Positions 53,042 through 62,433 of a DNA stretch of 64,000 bases are shown one piece after another. The notes under the pieces were generated by a model. The model saw nothing but the letters and a program-made list of their open reading frames with translations. It did no database searches and was not told the origin of the DNA. The position numbers were made by a program, and so were the translations under genes. The first letter of the stretch is position 1. Every line of letters begins with the position of its first letter. This DNA is from Verrucomicrobiaceae bacterium (GTDB lineage: Bacteria > Verrucomicrobiota > Verrucomicrobiia > Verrucomicrobiales > Verrucomicrobiaceae), in NCBI GenBank assembly GCA_947458455.1, contig CANGYJ010000002.1, forward strand, positions 496,001 through 560,000, in the 5' to 3' direction.

Positions 53042-53698
53042 ATGCAACAGAACTGGCATATCCGCAGCCGAGCCCATGCCTGCGCCGTCACCGAGCGACT
53101 CTTCGAGGACGGCGAGGTCTTCCACACCGCCATCTACTTCGATCCGGCCCTCAACGAGTATGCTCGCCGCGACATCTGCGCCGAGGCCTGGCCCGCTGAG
53201 AAGGAAGTTCGCAAGCCCATCGCCGCCTGGCGCACGCTTTACCAAAAGGTGGAGCCGGATGCGAAGCCGGAGATCGCTTCCAAAGCGAGTGCCCAGGAGC
53301 TGCTGCAGCGCTTCATCGAGGAGGGTGATCCCAAGACCGAGGACGCCCGCTACATCCTCGCCCTCATGCTGGAGCGGAAACGCCAGCTCACCCAGACCGC
53401 CGAAAAGGAGATCGATGGGAACAAGATGCTCTTTTACGAAAATAAGAAGACCGGCGAGATCTTTATCGTGCGTGATCCCGAGCTGAAGCTCGATGAACTC
53501 GTGCAGATGCAGGAGGAAGTGGCTACGATCCTGGCCTTCGGCGGCCCTGCGGCCGATGCGGCAAAGGCTGTCGGCGTCACGCTGACCGTCGATGGCGTTG
53601 TTCCTGCTGAAACGTCCGATTGGACCGATCCGTCCCATCAAACTGAACCCTCCTCCAACCCCGAACCCACCCCCACCGACGATGTCCCTGCAAGCTGA
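53042..53698 (+). CDS. Conserved hypothetical protein
   Basis: 218 residues, 13 bp behind the LptF/LptG-like gene and overlapping pyrE by 17 bp, so all three are probably co-transcribed. The N-terminal 60 residues look conserved (WHIRSRAHACAVTERLFEDG, EYARRDICAEAWP, with Cys14 and Cys46 as a possible metal pair). The middle is helical (EDARYILALMLERKRQLTQ, GNKMLFYENKKTGEIFIVRD), and the last 30 residues are Pro/Ser/Thr-rich and disordered. Neither signal peptide nor membrane segment is present. I do not recognise a function. Confidence 0.78.
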   Translation: MQQNWHIRSRAHACAVTERLFEDGEVFHTAIYFDPALNEYARRDICAEAWPAEKEVRKPIAAWRTLYQKVEPDAKPEIASKASAQELLQRFIEEGDPKTEDARYILALMLERKRQLTQTAEKEIDGNKMLFYENKKTGEIFIVRDPELKLDELVQMQEEVATILAFGGPAADAAKAVGVTLTVDGVVPAETSDWTDPSHQTEPSSNPEPTPTDDVPAS

Positions 53699-54251
53699 CC
53701 GCCAAGAACTCCGCACGATCCTCAAAGCCAAGTCCGTCAAAACCGGCAAATTCACCCTCGCCTCCGGCAAGGAGAGTGATTTGTATGTCGATTGCCGCGT
53801 CACCACGCTCGATTCACGCGGCGCGGTGCTCGTCGGCCGCGTGCTGCATGATCTGCTGCGCCGGGAAGAAGCGAAGCGCGGCCTCAGCATCGGCTCGCTC
53901 GGTGGTCTCACGATGGGCGCGGACCCGATCACGCTCGCTGTGGCGATGAGCTCCAGCATGGCGGGCGATGCGAAGCCCGTGCAGGCCTTTGTCGTGCGCA
54001 AGGAGGCCAAAGGCCACGGCCGCGGCAAGCGCATCGAAGGCAATTTCACGCCCGATCAGCCCATCGTCGTCGTCGATGATGTCATCACCACCGGTGACTC
54101 CACCTTGAAGGCCATCCAGGCCATCGAGGAAGAAGGCGGAAAGGTCGCTTTCGCCCTCATCCTCGTCGATCGCCAGGAAGGCGGCCGCGAGAATATCGAA
54201 AGCAAAGGGTATCCCGTCGTCGCGGCCTTCACGCGGCCGGAACTGGTGTGA
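53682..54251 (+). CDS. pyrE: Orotate phosphoribosyltransferase
   Basis: 189 residues from the ATG at 53682, inside the end of the preceding gene. Motifs are TGKFTLASGKESDLYVDCR at the start, GSLGGLTMGADPITLAVAM, QAFVVRKEAKGHGRGKRIEG (the catalytic K-x-x-K/G-H-G loop) and IVVVDDVITTGDSTLKAI, the PRPP-binding signature. It forms OMP from orotate and PRPP in pyrimidine synthesis. The longer frame upstream to 53592 is part of the neighbouring gene and lacks conservation. Confidence 0.95.
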   Translation: MSLQADRQELRTILKAKSVKTGKFTLASGKESDLYVDCRVTTLDSRGAVLVGRVLHDLLRREEAKRGLSIGSLGGLTMGADPITLAVAMSSSMAGDAKPVQAFVVRKEAKGHGRGKRIEGNFTPDQPIVVVDDVITTGDSTLKAIQAIEEEGGKVAFALILVDRQEGGRENIESKGYPVVAAFTRPELV

Positions 54252-54258
54252 TGGGAAT

Positions 54259-54330
54259 GGCCGTAAAAGAACGTAAAGAGCGCAAAAGAACAGAATCAGA
54301 GTTTTGCGATCTCTGCGCTCTTTTGCGGCT
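54259..54330. repeat. CGTAAAAGAACG/CTCTGCGCTCTTTTGCGG word hairpin
   Basis: Two 30-bp arms (54259-54288 and 54301-54330) are imperfect inverted copies (about 23 of 30 positions by eye) made of words like AAAGAGCGCAAAAG and its complement CTTTTGCGCTC. The element fills the space between pyrE and the glycerophosphodiesterase gene. Confidence 0.7.
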
Positions 54331-54345
54331 ATCTCCCTTTCTGAC

Positions 54346-55086
54346 ATGAAACCTCTGCTTTTTCTCCTTCTCGCCATGAACGCCGCTGCGGTCGAAATCA
54401 TCGCTCATCGCGGCTTTTCGGCGAAGGCACCGGAAAACACGATTGAGGCCTTCGAACTGGCTTGGAAGAGCGGCGCGGATGCCTGCGAACTCGACATTCA
54501 TCTCACGGCGGATGGTGAAGTGGTCGTCATTCACGACAAAGACACGAAACGCACCTTCCCCGGCGAGAACAAGGTCATCGCCGCGTCGAAGCTCGCGGAG
54601 CTTTCAGGTCTTCCGACGCTCGCAGAGGCTCTCGCGACGATGCCAGCGGAACGTGGACGCTTCGTCATCGAGATCAAAACCGGCGCGGAGATTGTCCCGG
54701 CCCTGGTGAAGGTGCTGGAGCCGCTCCAGCCGCGAGCTAAGCAGCTCGTCATCATCAGCTTTCAGCGGGATTCCTGCATCGCTGCGAAGAAGGCGCTGCC
54801 ATGGATTCCCGTGCTCCAACTCTCCGGCAGCAAGGACAAGAAGACCAAGCAACCTATCGATCTCACCGAGGTCATTGCCAAAGCCAAAGCCGATGGACTC
54901 GACGGCCTCGATCTCGGTGCCGATTGGGCTTGGAGCGAGGCCATGGTGGCCCAAATCCATGCCGCAGGCCTCACCGCCGTCGTTTACACGATCAACAAGC
55001 CTGCGGATATCGCCCGCTATGCCAAACTCGGCCTCGATGGCATCACCACGGATGATCCGGTGATGGCGAAGAAGGTGCTGGAGTAG
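54346..55086 (+). CDS. Exported glycerophosphodiester phosphodiesterase
   Basis: 246 residues from the ATG at 54346. A signal peptide (KPLLFLLLAMNAAAVEI) precedes the GDPD barrel with its catalytic motif IIAHRGFSAKAPENTIEAF (H-R-G...E-N-T), ACELDIHLTADGEVVVIHD (E-x-D...H-D), RFVIEIKTGAE and QLVIISFQRDS. It hydrolyses glycerophosphodiesters to glycerol 3-phosphate and an alcohol. The signal peptide suggests a periplasmic site. A word hairpin separates it from pyrE. Confidence 0.92.
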   Translation: MKPLLFLLLAMNAAAVEIIAHRGFSAKAPENTIEAFELAWKSGADACELDIHLTADGEVVVIHDKDTKRTFPGENKVIAASKLAELSGLPTLAEALATMPAERGRFVIEIKTGAEIVPALVKVLEPLQPRAKQLVIISFQRDSCIAAKKALPWIPVLQLSGSKDKKTKQPIDLTEVIAKAKADGLDGLDLGADWAWSEAMVAQIHAAGLTAVVYTINKPADIARYAKLGLDGITTDDPVMAKKVLE

Positions 55087-55096
55087 GCGGTAAGGC

Positions 55097-55771
55097 TCAA
55101 CTCTTCTTGAACACGAGGCAGCCAGCCATCATGTCGTGCAGGCACTGCTTGCGCTCCGTCCAGGCACACATCATGAAGCCGATGCAAAGGGTGAAGGCTG
55201 AAACGATCTGCCCGAAGTAGCGGCCGGTGGCGCGGGCGAAGGAGATGCGGTTGCCGTTCAAATCCGTCACCACAATGCCGAGCGCCATTTTGCCGAAGGT
55301 GGCCTGATTTGATGAGCTTTCCATGAAGGCGTAGTAAAGCCAGGTGGCCACCATGCCAAGCACCATGGCGAGCACTGTGGCGACAGTCTGCATCTCTTGC
55401 GACTGCACGGATACCGAGGCAATTCCGACGACGAACCCCAAAACCATGCCCACGATGTTCATGAGGATCTGGTCGATAAAATGAGCGACGAATCTCAACC
55501 AGAAGCCGGGCTGCTCTCCTAGCCTAGGTTTGCCACCATCGACGAGCACATTCGAAGACGGTGCCGCGTAGGGATTGATGCTGGCGGCGGCGGAAGGCGG
55601 CGGAGCGAAGACAGGGGAGCGGAATTTCGATCCGAGCGGCTGCCACTCGGCCATGCCATCGGTCCAGCAGAGATCGCCAGCGGAAAGCTCACCTGTGGCG
55701 AGGCGGCCGGTGATTTCTTCTTCGGACATCTGCCCGAGCTGGGCTCCATTTTTGGCGACGTGGTAATTCAT
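55097..55771 (-). CDS. GYF_2-RDD membrane protein
   Basis: 224 residues. The N-terminal 50 residues form a GYF_2-type domain (YHVAKNGAQLGQMSEEEITG, LCWTDGMAEWQPL). A Pro/Ala linker leads to an RDD domain: GFWLRFVAHFIDQILMNIVG (R-x-x-A-x-x-I-D), then NQATFGKMALGIVVTDLNG (G-K-x-x-x-G-I/L-x-V) and RKQCLHDMMAGCLVF (L-H-D-x-x-A-G-T/C-x-V). Three to four helices are visible. The two-domain form is common in verrucomicrobia; the role is unknown, perhaps transport or membrane protein interaction. It is convergent with the glycerophosphodiesterase gene. Confidence 0.9.
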   Translation of the reverse strand: MNYHVAKNGAQLGQMSEEEITGRLATGELSAGDLCWTDGMAEWQPLGSKFRSPVFAPPPSAAASINPYAAPSSNVLVDGGKPRLGEQPGFWLRFVAHFIDQILMNIVGMVLGFVVGIASVSVQSQEMQTVATVLAMVLGMVATWLYYAFMESSSNQATFGKMALGIVVTDLNGNRISFARATGRYFGQIVSAFTLCIGFMMCAWTERKQCLHDMMAGCLVFKKS

Positions 55772-55827
55772 GGCGCGGCGCTTTTACAGAAAAGACTCGC
55801 AGGCAGCAATCAGAAAACCTTGGATAC

Positions 55828-55861
55828 AAAAAATCCGGCGGACCTGAGCGGTCCGCCGGAT
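55828..55861 (-). terminator. Rho-independent terminator of the tgt-yajC-secDF operon
   Basis: A perfect 12-bp stem ATCCGGCGGACC/GGTCCGCCGGAT (55833-55844 and 55850-55861) with a five-base loop, followed on the minus strand by six T residues (A-run 55828-55833). It starts 26 bp after the secDF stop. Confidence 0.92.
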
Positions 55862-55887
55862 GAGGGATAGATACTGTCGAGTGGCTG

Positions 55888-58329
55888 TTAGACCTTCGCA
55901 CCAGCGGCCTGAGCGGCGGCGATGGCCTGCTCGGCCCGCATCGCCTCGATCTGAGCATCGAGCACCTGGCGCTTGAGGCTGGTGCCGGTCTTCTTCGCAT
56001 ACCAGAGCACCAGCGGGGAGGCGATGAAGATGGAGGAGTAGGTGCCGAGCAGCACGCCGATGGTGATCGGCATGGCAAACTCGAGCATGGCCGGATTGCC
56101 AAGGAAGAGCAGCACGATCATCGGGGCGAGGGCGGTGGGGCCGGTGAGGAGCGTGCGGGAGAGCGTCTTGCAGATGGCCTCGTTCATCGTGTCACGCAGG
56201 GAGCCGCCGCTGCCGCGATGGATTTCCTCACGGATACGGTCAAACACCACGATGGTGTCGTTGATCGAGTAACCGGCGATGGTGAGCAAGGCACCGACGT
56301 GGATGATGCTCAGCTCCTGGCCGAAAAGCACGCAGAGGCCGGGCACCATGAGCACGTCATGGAAGAGGGCGACGCTGGCACCGAGGGCGAAGGCGAACTC
56401 GAAGCGGAACATGAGGTAAACGAAGATGGCCACGAGGGCGAGCGCCATGGCCCAGAGGGAGGAAACCATGGCTTCATCCCCGATGACCGCTCCGACGGTG
56501 GCGATGCTGGTACCCGTGATGGTGCCATCCTTCCACTTGCCTTTGACGGCGTTCTCAATGACCGCGCCGCTGAGCTCTTCGCAGCGAATGGAGATGTTCG
56601 TGGCTCCGGTGGCGGGATCAGCCTTGCGCTGGAGGTAGTAGGTGCCGATTTCAGCGCCCTGCGGGCTTTCTTGGGTGACGGGCTGCCTGAGAGGCTTGAT
56701 GAGAGCGTCGAATTCGGTGTCGGCGATGGCCTTGCCGGGAGCGAGGACGACGTCCACACGGCCACCACCGCGGAAGTCGATGCCGAGGCCGGCTTTGCCT
56801 TTCACCCCGAGGGTGGCGAAGGAAATGGCGGTGACGACGAGCGAGGCGATGATGAAGGTGGGAGCCTTACCGAGGATATCGAAGACCTTGTCTGGGATGA
56901 TGCGGGTGGTGTGGATCGTGTGGAGGATGTTCTTGTCCACCACCCACATAAAGATCACGCGGGTGACGATGAGGGCACCGACCATCGAGGAGAGTAGACC
57001 AATCATCAGCGTGACGGCGAAACCCTTCACGAGGCCGCCGGAGATGGCGAAGAGGATGACGGCGGAGATGAGCGTGGTGATGTTCGAGTCGGCAATGGCA
57101 GAGAAAGCCTTCTCGTAAGCAGCCTCAAGAGCGCCGGCGAGGGTCTTGCCGGCTTCCATTTCTTCTCGCAGGCGTTCGTAGATGAGCACGTTCGCATCCA
57201 CGGCCATGCCGATGGTGAGTACGAGACCGGCGATACCGGGCATGGTGAGGGTGAACTGGAACAGCGCCAGCGCGCCGAAGAGGATGCACATGTTCACCAC
57301 GAGGCCGATGATGGCGACGAGACCAGCGAGGCGGTAGATGAAGACCATGAACAGCGTGGTGAGCGCGAGAGCGGCGATGCCGACCCACTTGCCTTGGTCG
57401 ATGGACGACTGGCCGTAAGCGGAGGACACGGTGCTCTCGGACTGGATGCGCATCGGGTTTTCGAGCGGGTTGTTCAGCAAGGTGGAAAGCGTGAAGGCTT
57501 CCTCCTGGTCGAAGTCGCCGGTGATGCTGGCATTGCCGTTGTATTTCTTCTCGCGAAGCACCGGAGCGGAAATCACCACGCCGTCCACGATGATGGCCAT
57601 GCGGCGGCCTTGATTAACCTCGGCCGTGGCGTCGAAGAGCTTCGTGCCTTCGCTGTTCATCTTGAGCAGCACGGTCCAGCCTTCGGCATCGAAGGTGGCT
57701 CCGGCACGATCGACGTGTTTGCCTTCAAACTCGGCGCGGCGCTTCACCACAAGGTCTGGCTGGGGGATTTCCTTGCCCATCTTGTCCTTGCGGGGCTTCT
57801 GGGGAAGAAGCTCGAAGGAAGGATCCCGCACACCGCTGGCCTTGTTGGCCTTCAGCTCGTCTTCCTTCTGCTGGTAGCCGGAATCAGAGTGTGTCATGCG
57901 GAACTCAAGATGAGCCACCTGCTGGATCTTTTTGCGGATGCCGTCGATTTCCTCGGGCTTCACGCCGGGCATCTGGATGACGATGCGGGTTTCACCCTGC
58001 GGTTGCATGGTGAGATCCTTGTTGCCGCCTTCGTTGAGGCGCTTTTCGAGGATTCCGATGGCCTGCTGGACGGAAACGGAGGTCACCGGCTTGGCGGTGC
58101 CGTCATCGGATTTGCCAGGCTGGAGCTCGACGATGAACTCGCTGCCGCCTTGAAGGTCGATTCCCAGCGGGATGCCGACGCTCTTGATGGTGAGCAGGGA
58201 GGAGGCCGCCGTGAGGGCGATGAGCAGCGTGCCGACGAGGCGCTTGGTCTTGTGGACGGCGGTGCCGACATAGATCAGCAGCATCAGCATCAGGGTGGCT
58301 CCGATAAGGAAGGTAGCGTAGGCGTTCAT
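55888..58329 (-). CDS. secDF: Fused protein translocase subunit SecDF
   Basis: 813 residues with SecD and SecF joined in one chain, as in several bacterial groups. The SecD half has IPLGIDLQGGSEFIVELQPG, a periplasmic P1 domain, and MVFIYRLAGLVAIIGLVVNM followed by the LTIGMAVDANVLIYERLREE signature. The SecF half has GIDFRGGGRVDVVL and ALLTIAGYSINDTIVVFDRI. Twelve helices are expected. It uses the proton gradient to complete preprotein translocation. yajC lies immediately upstream (39 bp) and tgt before that, a classical order. A perfect terminator follows. Confidence 0.95.
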   Translation of the reverse strand: MNAYATFLIGATLMLMLLIYVGTAVHKTKRLVGTLLIALTAASSLLTIKSVGIPLGIDLQGGSEFIVELQPGKSDDGTAKPVTSVSVQQAIGILEKRLNEGGNKDLTMQPQGETRIVIQMPGVKPEEIDGIRKKIQQVAHLEFRMTHSDSGYQQKEDELKANKASGVRDPSFELLPQKPRKDKMGKEIPQPDLVVKRRAEFEGKHVDRAGATFDAEGWTVLLKMNSEGTKLFDATAEVNQGRRMAIIVDGVVISAPVLREKKYNGNASITGDFDQEEAFTLSTLLNNPLENPMRIQSESTVSSAYGQSSIDQGKWVGIAALALTTLFMVFIYRLAGLVAIIGLVVNMCILFGALALFQFTLTMPGIAGLVLTIGMAVDANVLIYERLREEMEAGKTLAGALEAAYEKAFSAIADSNITTLISAVILFAISGGLVKGFAVTLMIGLLSSMVGALIVTRVIFMWVVDKNILHTIHTTRIIPDKVFDILGKAPTFIIASLVVTAISFATLGVKGKAGLGIDFRGGGRVDVVLAPGKAIADTEFDALIKPLRQPVTQESPQGAEIGTYYLQRKADPATGATNISIRCEELSGAVIENAVKGKWKDGTITGTSIATVGAVIGDEAMVSSLWAMALALVAIFVYLMFRFEFAFALGASVALFHDVLMVPGLCVLFGQELSIIHVGALLTIAGYSINDTIVVFDRIREEIHRGSGGSLRDTMNEAICKTLSRTLLTGPTALAPMIVLLFLGNPAMLEFAMPITIGVLLGTYSSIFIASPLVLWYAKKTGTSLKRQVLDAQIEAMRAEQAIAAAQAAGAKV

Positions 58330-58368
58330 GGTTGGGGAAAGCTAAAAAGGGAACTGGAGAGGCCAGGG

Positions 58369-59924
<1,556 letters not shown>

Positions 59925-60755
59925 CTACTTCACCGTGTAACGCAGCACCTTCGCCAGCGTGGCACGCATGTCTTTGCGATCGACGATCATATCGACGAGG
60001 CCGTGCTGGAGCATGAATTCGGCGGTCTGGAAGCCGGGAGGGAGATCGGCGTGGGTGGTTTCCTTCACCACACGGGGACCAGCAAAGCCGATCATGCATT
60101 TCGGCTCGGCGATGATGAGGTCGCCGAGGGTGGCGAAGCTGGCGGTGACGCCGCCGGTGGTCGGATGGGTGAGGACGGAGATGTAAGGCAGGCGTGCCTC
60201 GGCATGGCGGGCGAGCGCACCGCTCGTTTTGGCCATCTGCATGAGGCTGAGGATACCCTCATGCATACGGGCGCCGCCGGAGGCGGAAAAGACGATGACG
60301 GGCTTTCGCTCGGCGGTGGCCACTTCGATGGCGCGGGTGATTTTTTCACCCACCACGCTGCCCATGGAGGCTCCGAGGAAGCGGAAATCCATGACCGCGA
60401 GCAGGACGGGGATCGTCTCGATCTGGGCCCGTCCGGTCACGACGGCTTCGCCGAGGCCGGTTTTCTGCTGATAAGCCTTCACCTTGTCGAGGTAGCCTTT
60501 GAAGCCGAGGGCGTTCACGCTGTCGAGCTTGGCATCCATCTCCTGAAAGCTGCCTTCGTCCACGAGGCTTGCCAAGCGTTCGCCGCTGCTGATGGTGAAA
60601 TGGTAGCCGCAGTGGTTACAGACACGGAGGTTCTTGGTGAGGGCGTCCTCGAAGAGGCTCTCGTTGCATGAGGGGCATTTGGTCCAAAGGCCCTCAGGCA
60701 TGTCCTTCTTCTTCTCGCCGAGTTCATCGACGCTGCGTTTTTTGAAAAATCCCAT
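59925..60755 (-). CDS. accD: Acetyl-CoA carboxylase carboxyltransferase subunit beta
   Basis: 276 residues. The N-terminal zinc ribbon is complete (TKCPSCNESLFED and VCNHCGYHF), followed by the crotonase-fold carboxyltransferase domain with VVTGRAQIETIPVLLAVMDF, SASGGARMHEGILSLMQM, LTHPTTGGVTASFATLGD and IGFAGPRVVKET. It transfers carboxyl from biotin to acetyl-CoA in fatty acid synthesis. accA, accB and accC are not in the window. The next gene downstream, tgt, is on the same strand at 69 bp. Confidence 0.97.
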   Translation of the reverse strand: MGFFKKRSVDELGEKKKDMPEGLWTKCPSCNESLFEDALTKNLRVCNHCGYHFTISSGERLASLVDEGSFQEMDAKLDSVNALGFKGYLDKVKAYQQKTGLGEAVVTGRAQIETIPVLLAVMDFRFLGASMGSVVGEKITRAIEVATAERKPVIVFSASGGARMHEGILSLMQMAKTSGALARHAEARLPYISVLTHPTTGGVTASFATLGDLIIAEPKCMIGFAGPRVVKETTHADLPPGFQTAEFMLQHGLVDMIVDRKDMRATLAKVLRYTVK

Positions 60756-60909
60756 GGTGTTGTGTGTGGCGTTCAGTGGCTTCCGACGGTGGCAGACCAG
60801 ACCTGAGCGGCTCTCCCCGAAATGGCACTCGCGGGATCAACAAAGCGGGGTAAACCGCCCTGCCAGCACACAGGACCGGACCAGCCTGAGCCGGACGCGG
60901 ACGGCGATG

Positions 60910-61728
60910 CTAGCCGCGTGCCACGGTGATGACCACCACTTTTTCGGCCCCACCGTCTTTCTTGAGCACGCGGGCACATTCGCTGGTGGTGCTGCCGGTG
61001 GTCAAAACATCGTCCACGAGGAGGATTTTCCGCCCATGAAGGTCCGGCGGCCAGGGCAGATACCACTGCCACCAACGCGGTGGGCGCAGGCGGAAGGCCC
61101 CACGGAGATTTTCCTGCCGCTGGCGGCGGTTGAGGTTGGCCTGCTTCACGGTGGGCAGGATGCGCTCCAGCGCCTGGGCGGCCGGGATGCCGGTGAACTG
61201 CCCCAGCCGCACACAGAGCTCCCAGCTCTGATTGAATTCGCGGTCGGATTCCCGCTCGGGATGCAGCGGCACGGGCACGAGAAGCCATTCGTTGAGTTTT
61301 TCGGCCCGCAGCCGCTCCTCGTCGAGCACCCGGCGCAGGAGGACGGCGAGGGAAGCCCGCAAATGCAGCCTGCGGCCATATTTGAAGCGGTGAATCAGCT
61401 CCCGCACCGGCCCACGGGCGGTGCAGGAAGCCACCGCGAAGTCGAACTCCAGCTTTTGGCCCTCGCAGTTCGAGCAGCGGAAGGCGTTCGTGAAGGCCCC
61501 GTCATACATTTCACCGCATTTCGAGCAATACGGCGGCACCTGCGGCTCGATGGCTTTCAGACAGGCTTGGCAGAGCCAATTCACCTCCTCATGCCGTTCC
61601 GCCAGACGCTCCAGCGGCTCCGTGCAGGCCACGCACACCGGCGGAAAGACCAGCTCCTCCGCCGCCCGCATCAGCGGCCTCACCAGCCGCCACAGGGCAG
61701 AATGGGGTGGCGGGCCGGGGTAGGACAT
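60910..61728 (-). CDS. ComF family phosphoribosyltransferase-like protein
   Basis: 272 residues, slightly longer than most ComF proteins. The N-terminal zinc region has the usual cysteine pairs (CVACTEPL, CQACLKA, YCSKCGEMYD, RCSNCEG). The PRTase domain includes RELIHRFKYGRRLHLRASLA, WLLVPVPLHPERESDREFNQ, RRQRQENLRGAFRL and the PRPP loop ILLVDDVLTTGSTTSECAR. ComF is linked to DNA uptake in competent bacteria, but the biochemical activity is unsettled. It is upstream of accD by about 154 bp without visible features. Confidence 0.92.
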   Translation of the reverse strand: MSYPGPPPHSALWRLVRPLMRAAEELVFPPVCVACTEPLERLAERHEEVNWLCQACLKAIEPQVPPYCSKCGEMYDGAFTNAFRCSNCEGQKLEFDFAVASCTARGPVRELIHRFKYGRRLHLRASLAVLLRRVLDEERLRAEKLNEWLLVPVPLHPERESDREFNQSWELCVRLGQFTGIPAAQALERILPTVKQANLNRRQRQENLRGAFRLRPPRWWQWYLPWPPDLHGRKILLVDDVLTTGSTTSECARVLKKDGGAEKVVVITVARG

Positions 61729-61737
61729 GACTAAAAA

Positions 61738-62433
61738 TTATTCATAGCGATAGCCCGCCCCATGCACGGTGCGGATGACGCGAGGCTGCGAAGGGTCTTT
61801 TTCGACTCGTTTGCGGAGCTGCGAGATGTGCTGATCGAGGGCACGGCTTTCGGGGAAATAATCGACGCCCCAAACCTCGTCGGCGAGGGTGTTGCGGTCC
61901 ACCACCTTGCCACGGCGATCAAAAAGCAGGCGCAGGACTTTCACGTCACGCGGGGAGAGCTGGATCTCCAACTCGCCGCGGTAGGCACGGAGTTCATCCG
62001 GCACGATGCGGAGGTCATCCATGGTGAAGACCTCATCCCCTTTCGTGGTGACGCTGGTGCTCACGCGGGTGGCGGTGCGGCGCAGGATGGCGCGGATTCG
62101 GGCGATGATCTCCTTCACGCCGAAGGGCTTTGTCATGTAGTCATCGGCACCGAGTTCGAGGCCGAGCACCGTGTCGATTTCCTCGGCTTTGGCGGTGAGA
62201 AAGAGGATCGGCACCTTTTCGTCCTGCTTGCGGATCTGTTTGCAGACCTCGTAGCCGTTGAGGCCAGGCATCATGACATCAAGGCAGACGAAATCGGGGT
62301 TTTCGACGCGGAAGAAATCCACGGCTTGAAGCCCGTCAGCGGCGGCCACGACTTGGAAGCCCTCCATGGTGAGCACTTCGCGGAGGGCCTCGCGGGTGTG
62401 TTCGTCGTCTTCGGCGATGAGGATCTTGGTCAT
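61738..62433 (-). CDS. OmpR/PhoB-type response regulator
   Basis: 231 residues. The receiver domain has the acidic pair in ILIAEDDEHTREAL, the phospho-acceptor Asp in DFVCLDVMMPGLNGYEVC, the conserved Thr in ILFLTAKAEE and Lys in DDYMTKPFGVKE. The C-terminal winged helix is the OmpR type: LSPRDVKVLRLLFDRRGKVV, LADEVWGVDYFPESRALDQH and VIRTVHGAGYRYE. It should be phosphorylated by the kinase encoded upstream, with which it overlaps by ATGA (62430-62433). Targets are unknown. Confidence 0.94.
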   Translation of the reverse strand: MTKILIAEDDEHTREALREVLTMEGFQVVAAADGLQAVDFFRVENPDFVCLDVMMPGLNGYEVCKQIRKQDEKVPILFLTAKAEEIDTVLGLELGADDYMTKPFGVKEIIARIRAILRRTATRVSTSVTTKGDEVFTMDDLRIVPDELRAYRGELEIQLSPRDVKVLRLLFDRRGKVVDRNTLADEVWGVDYFPESRALDQHISQLRKRVEKDPSQPRVIRTVHGAGYRYE

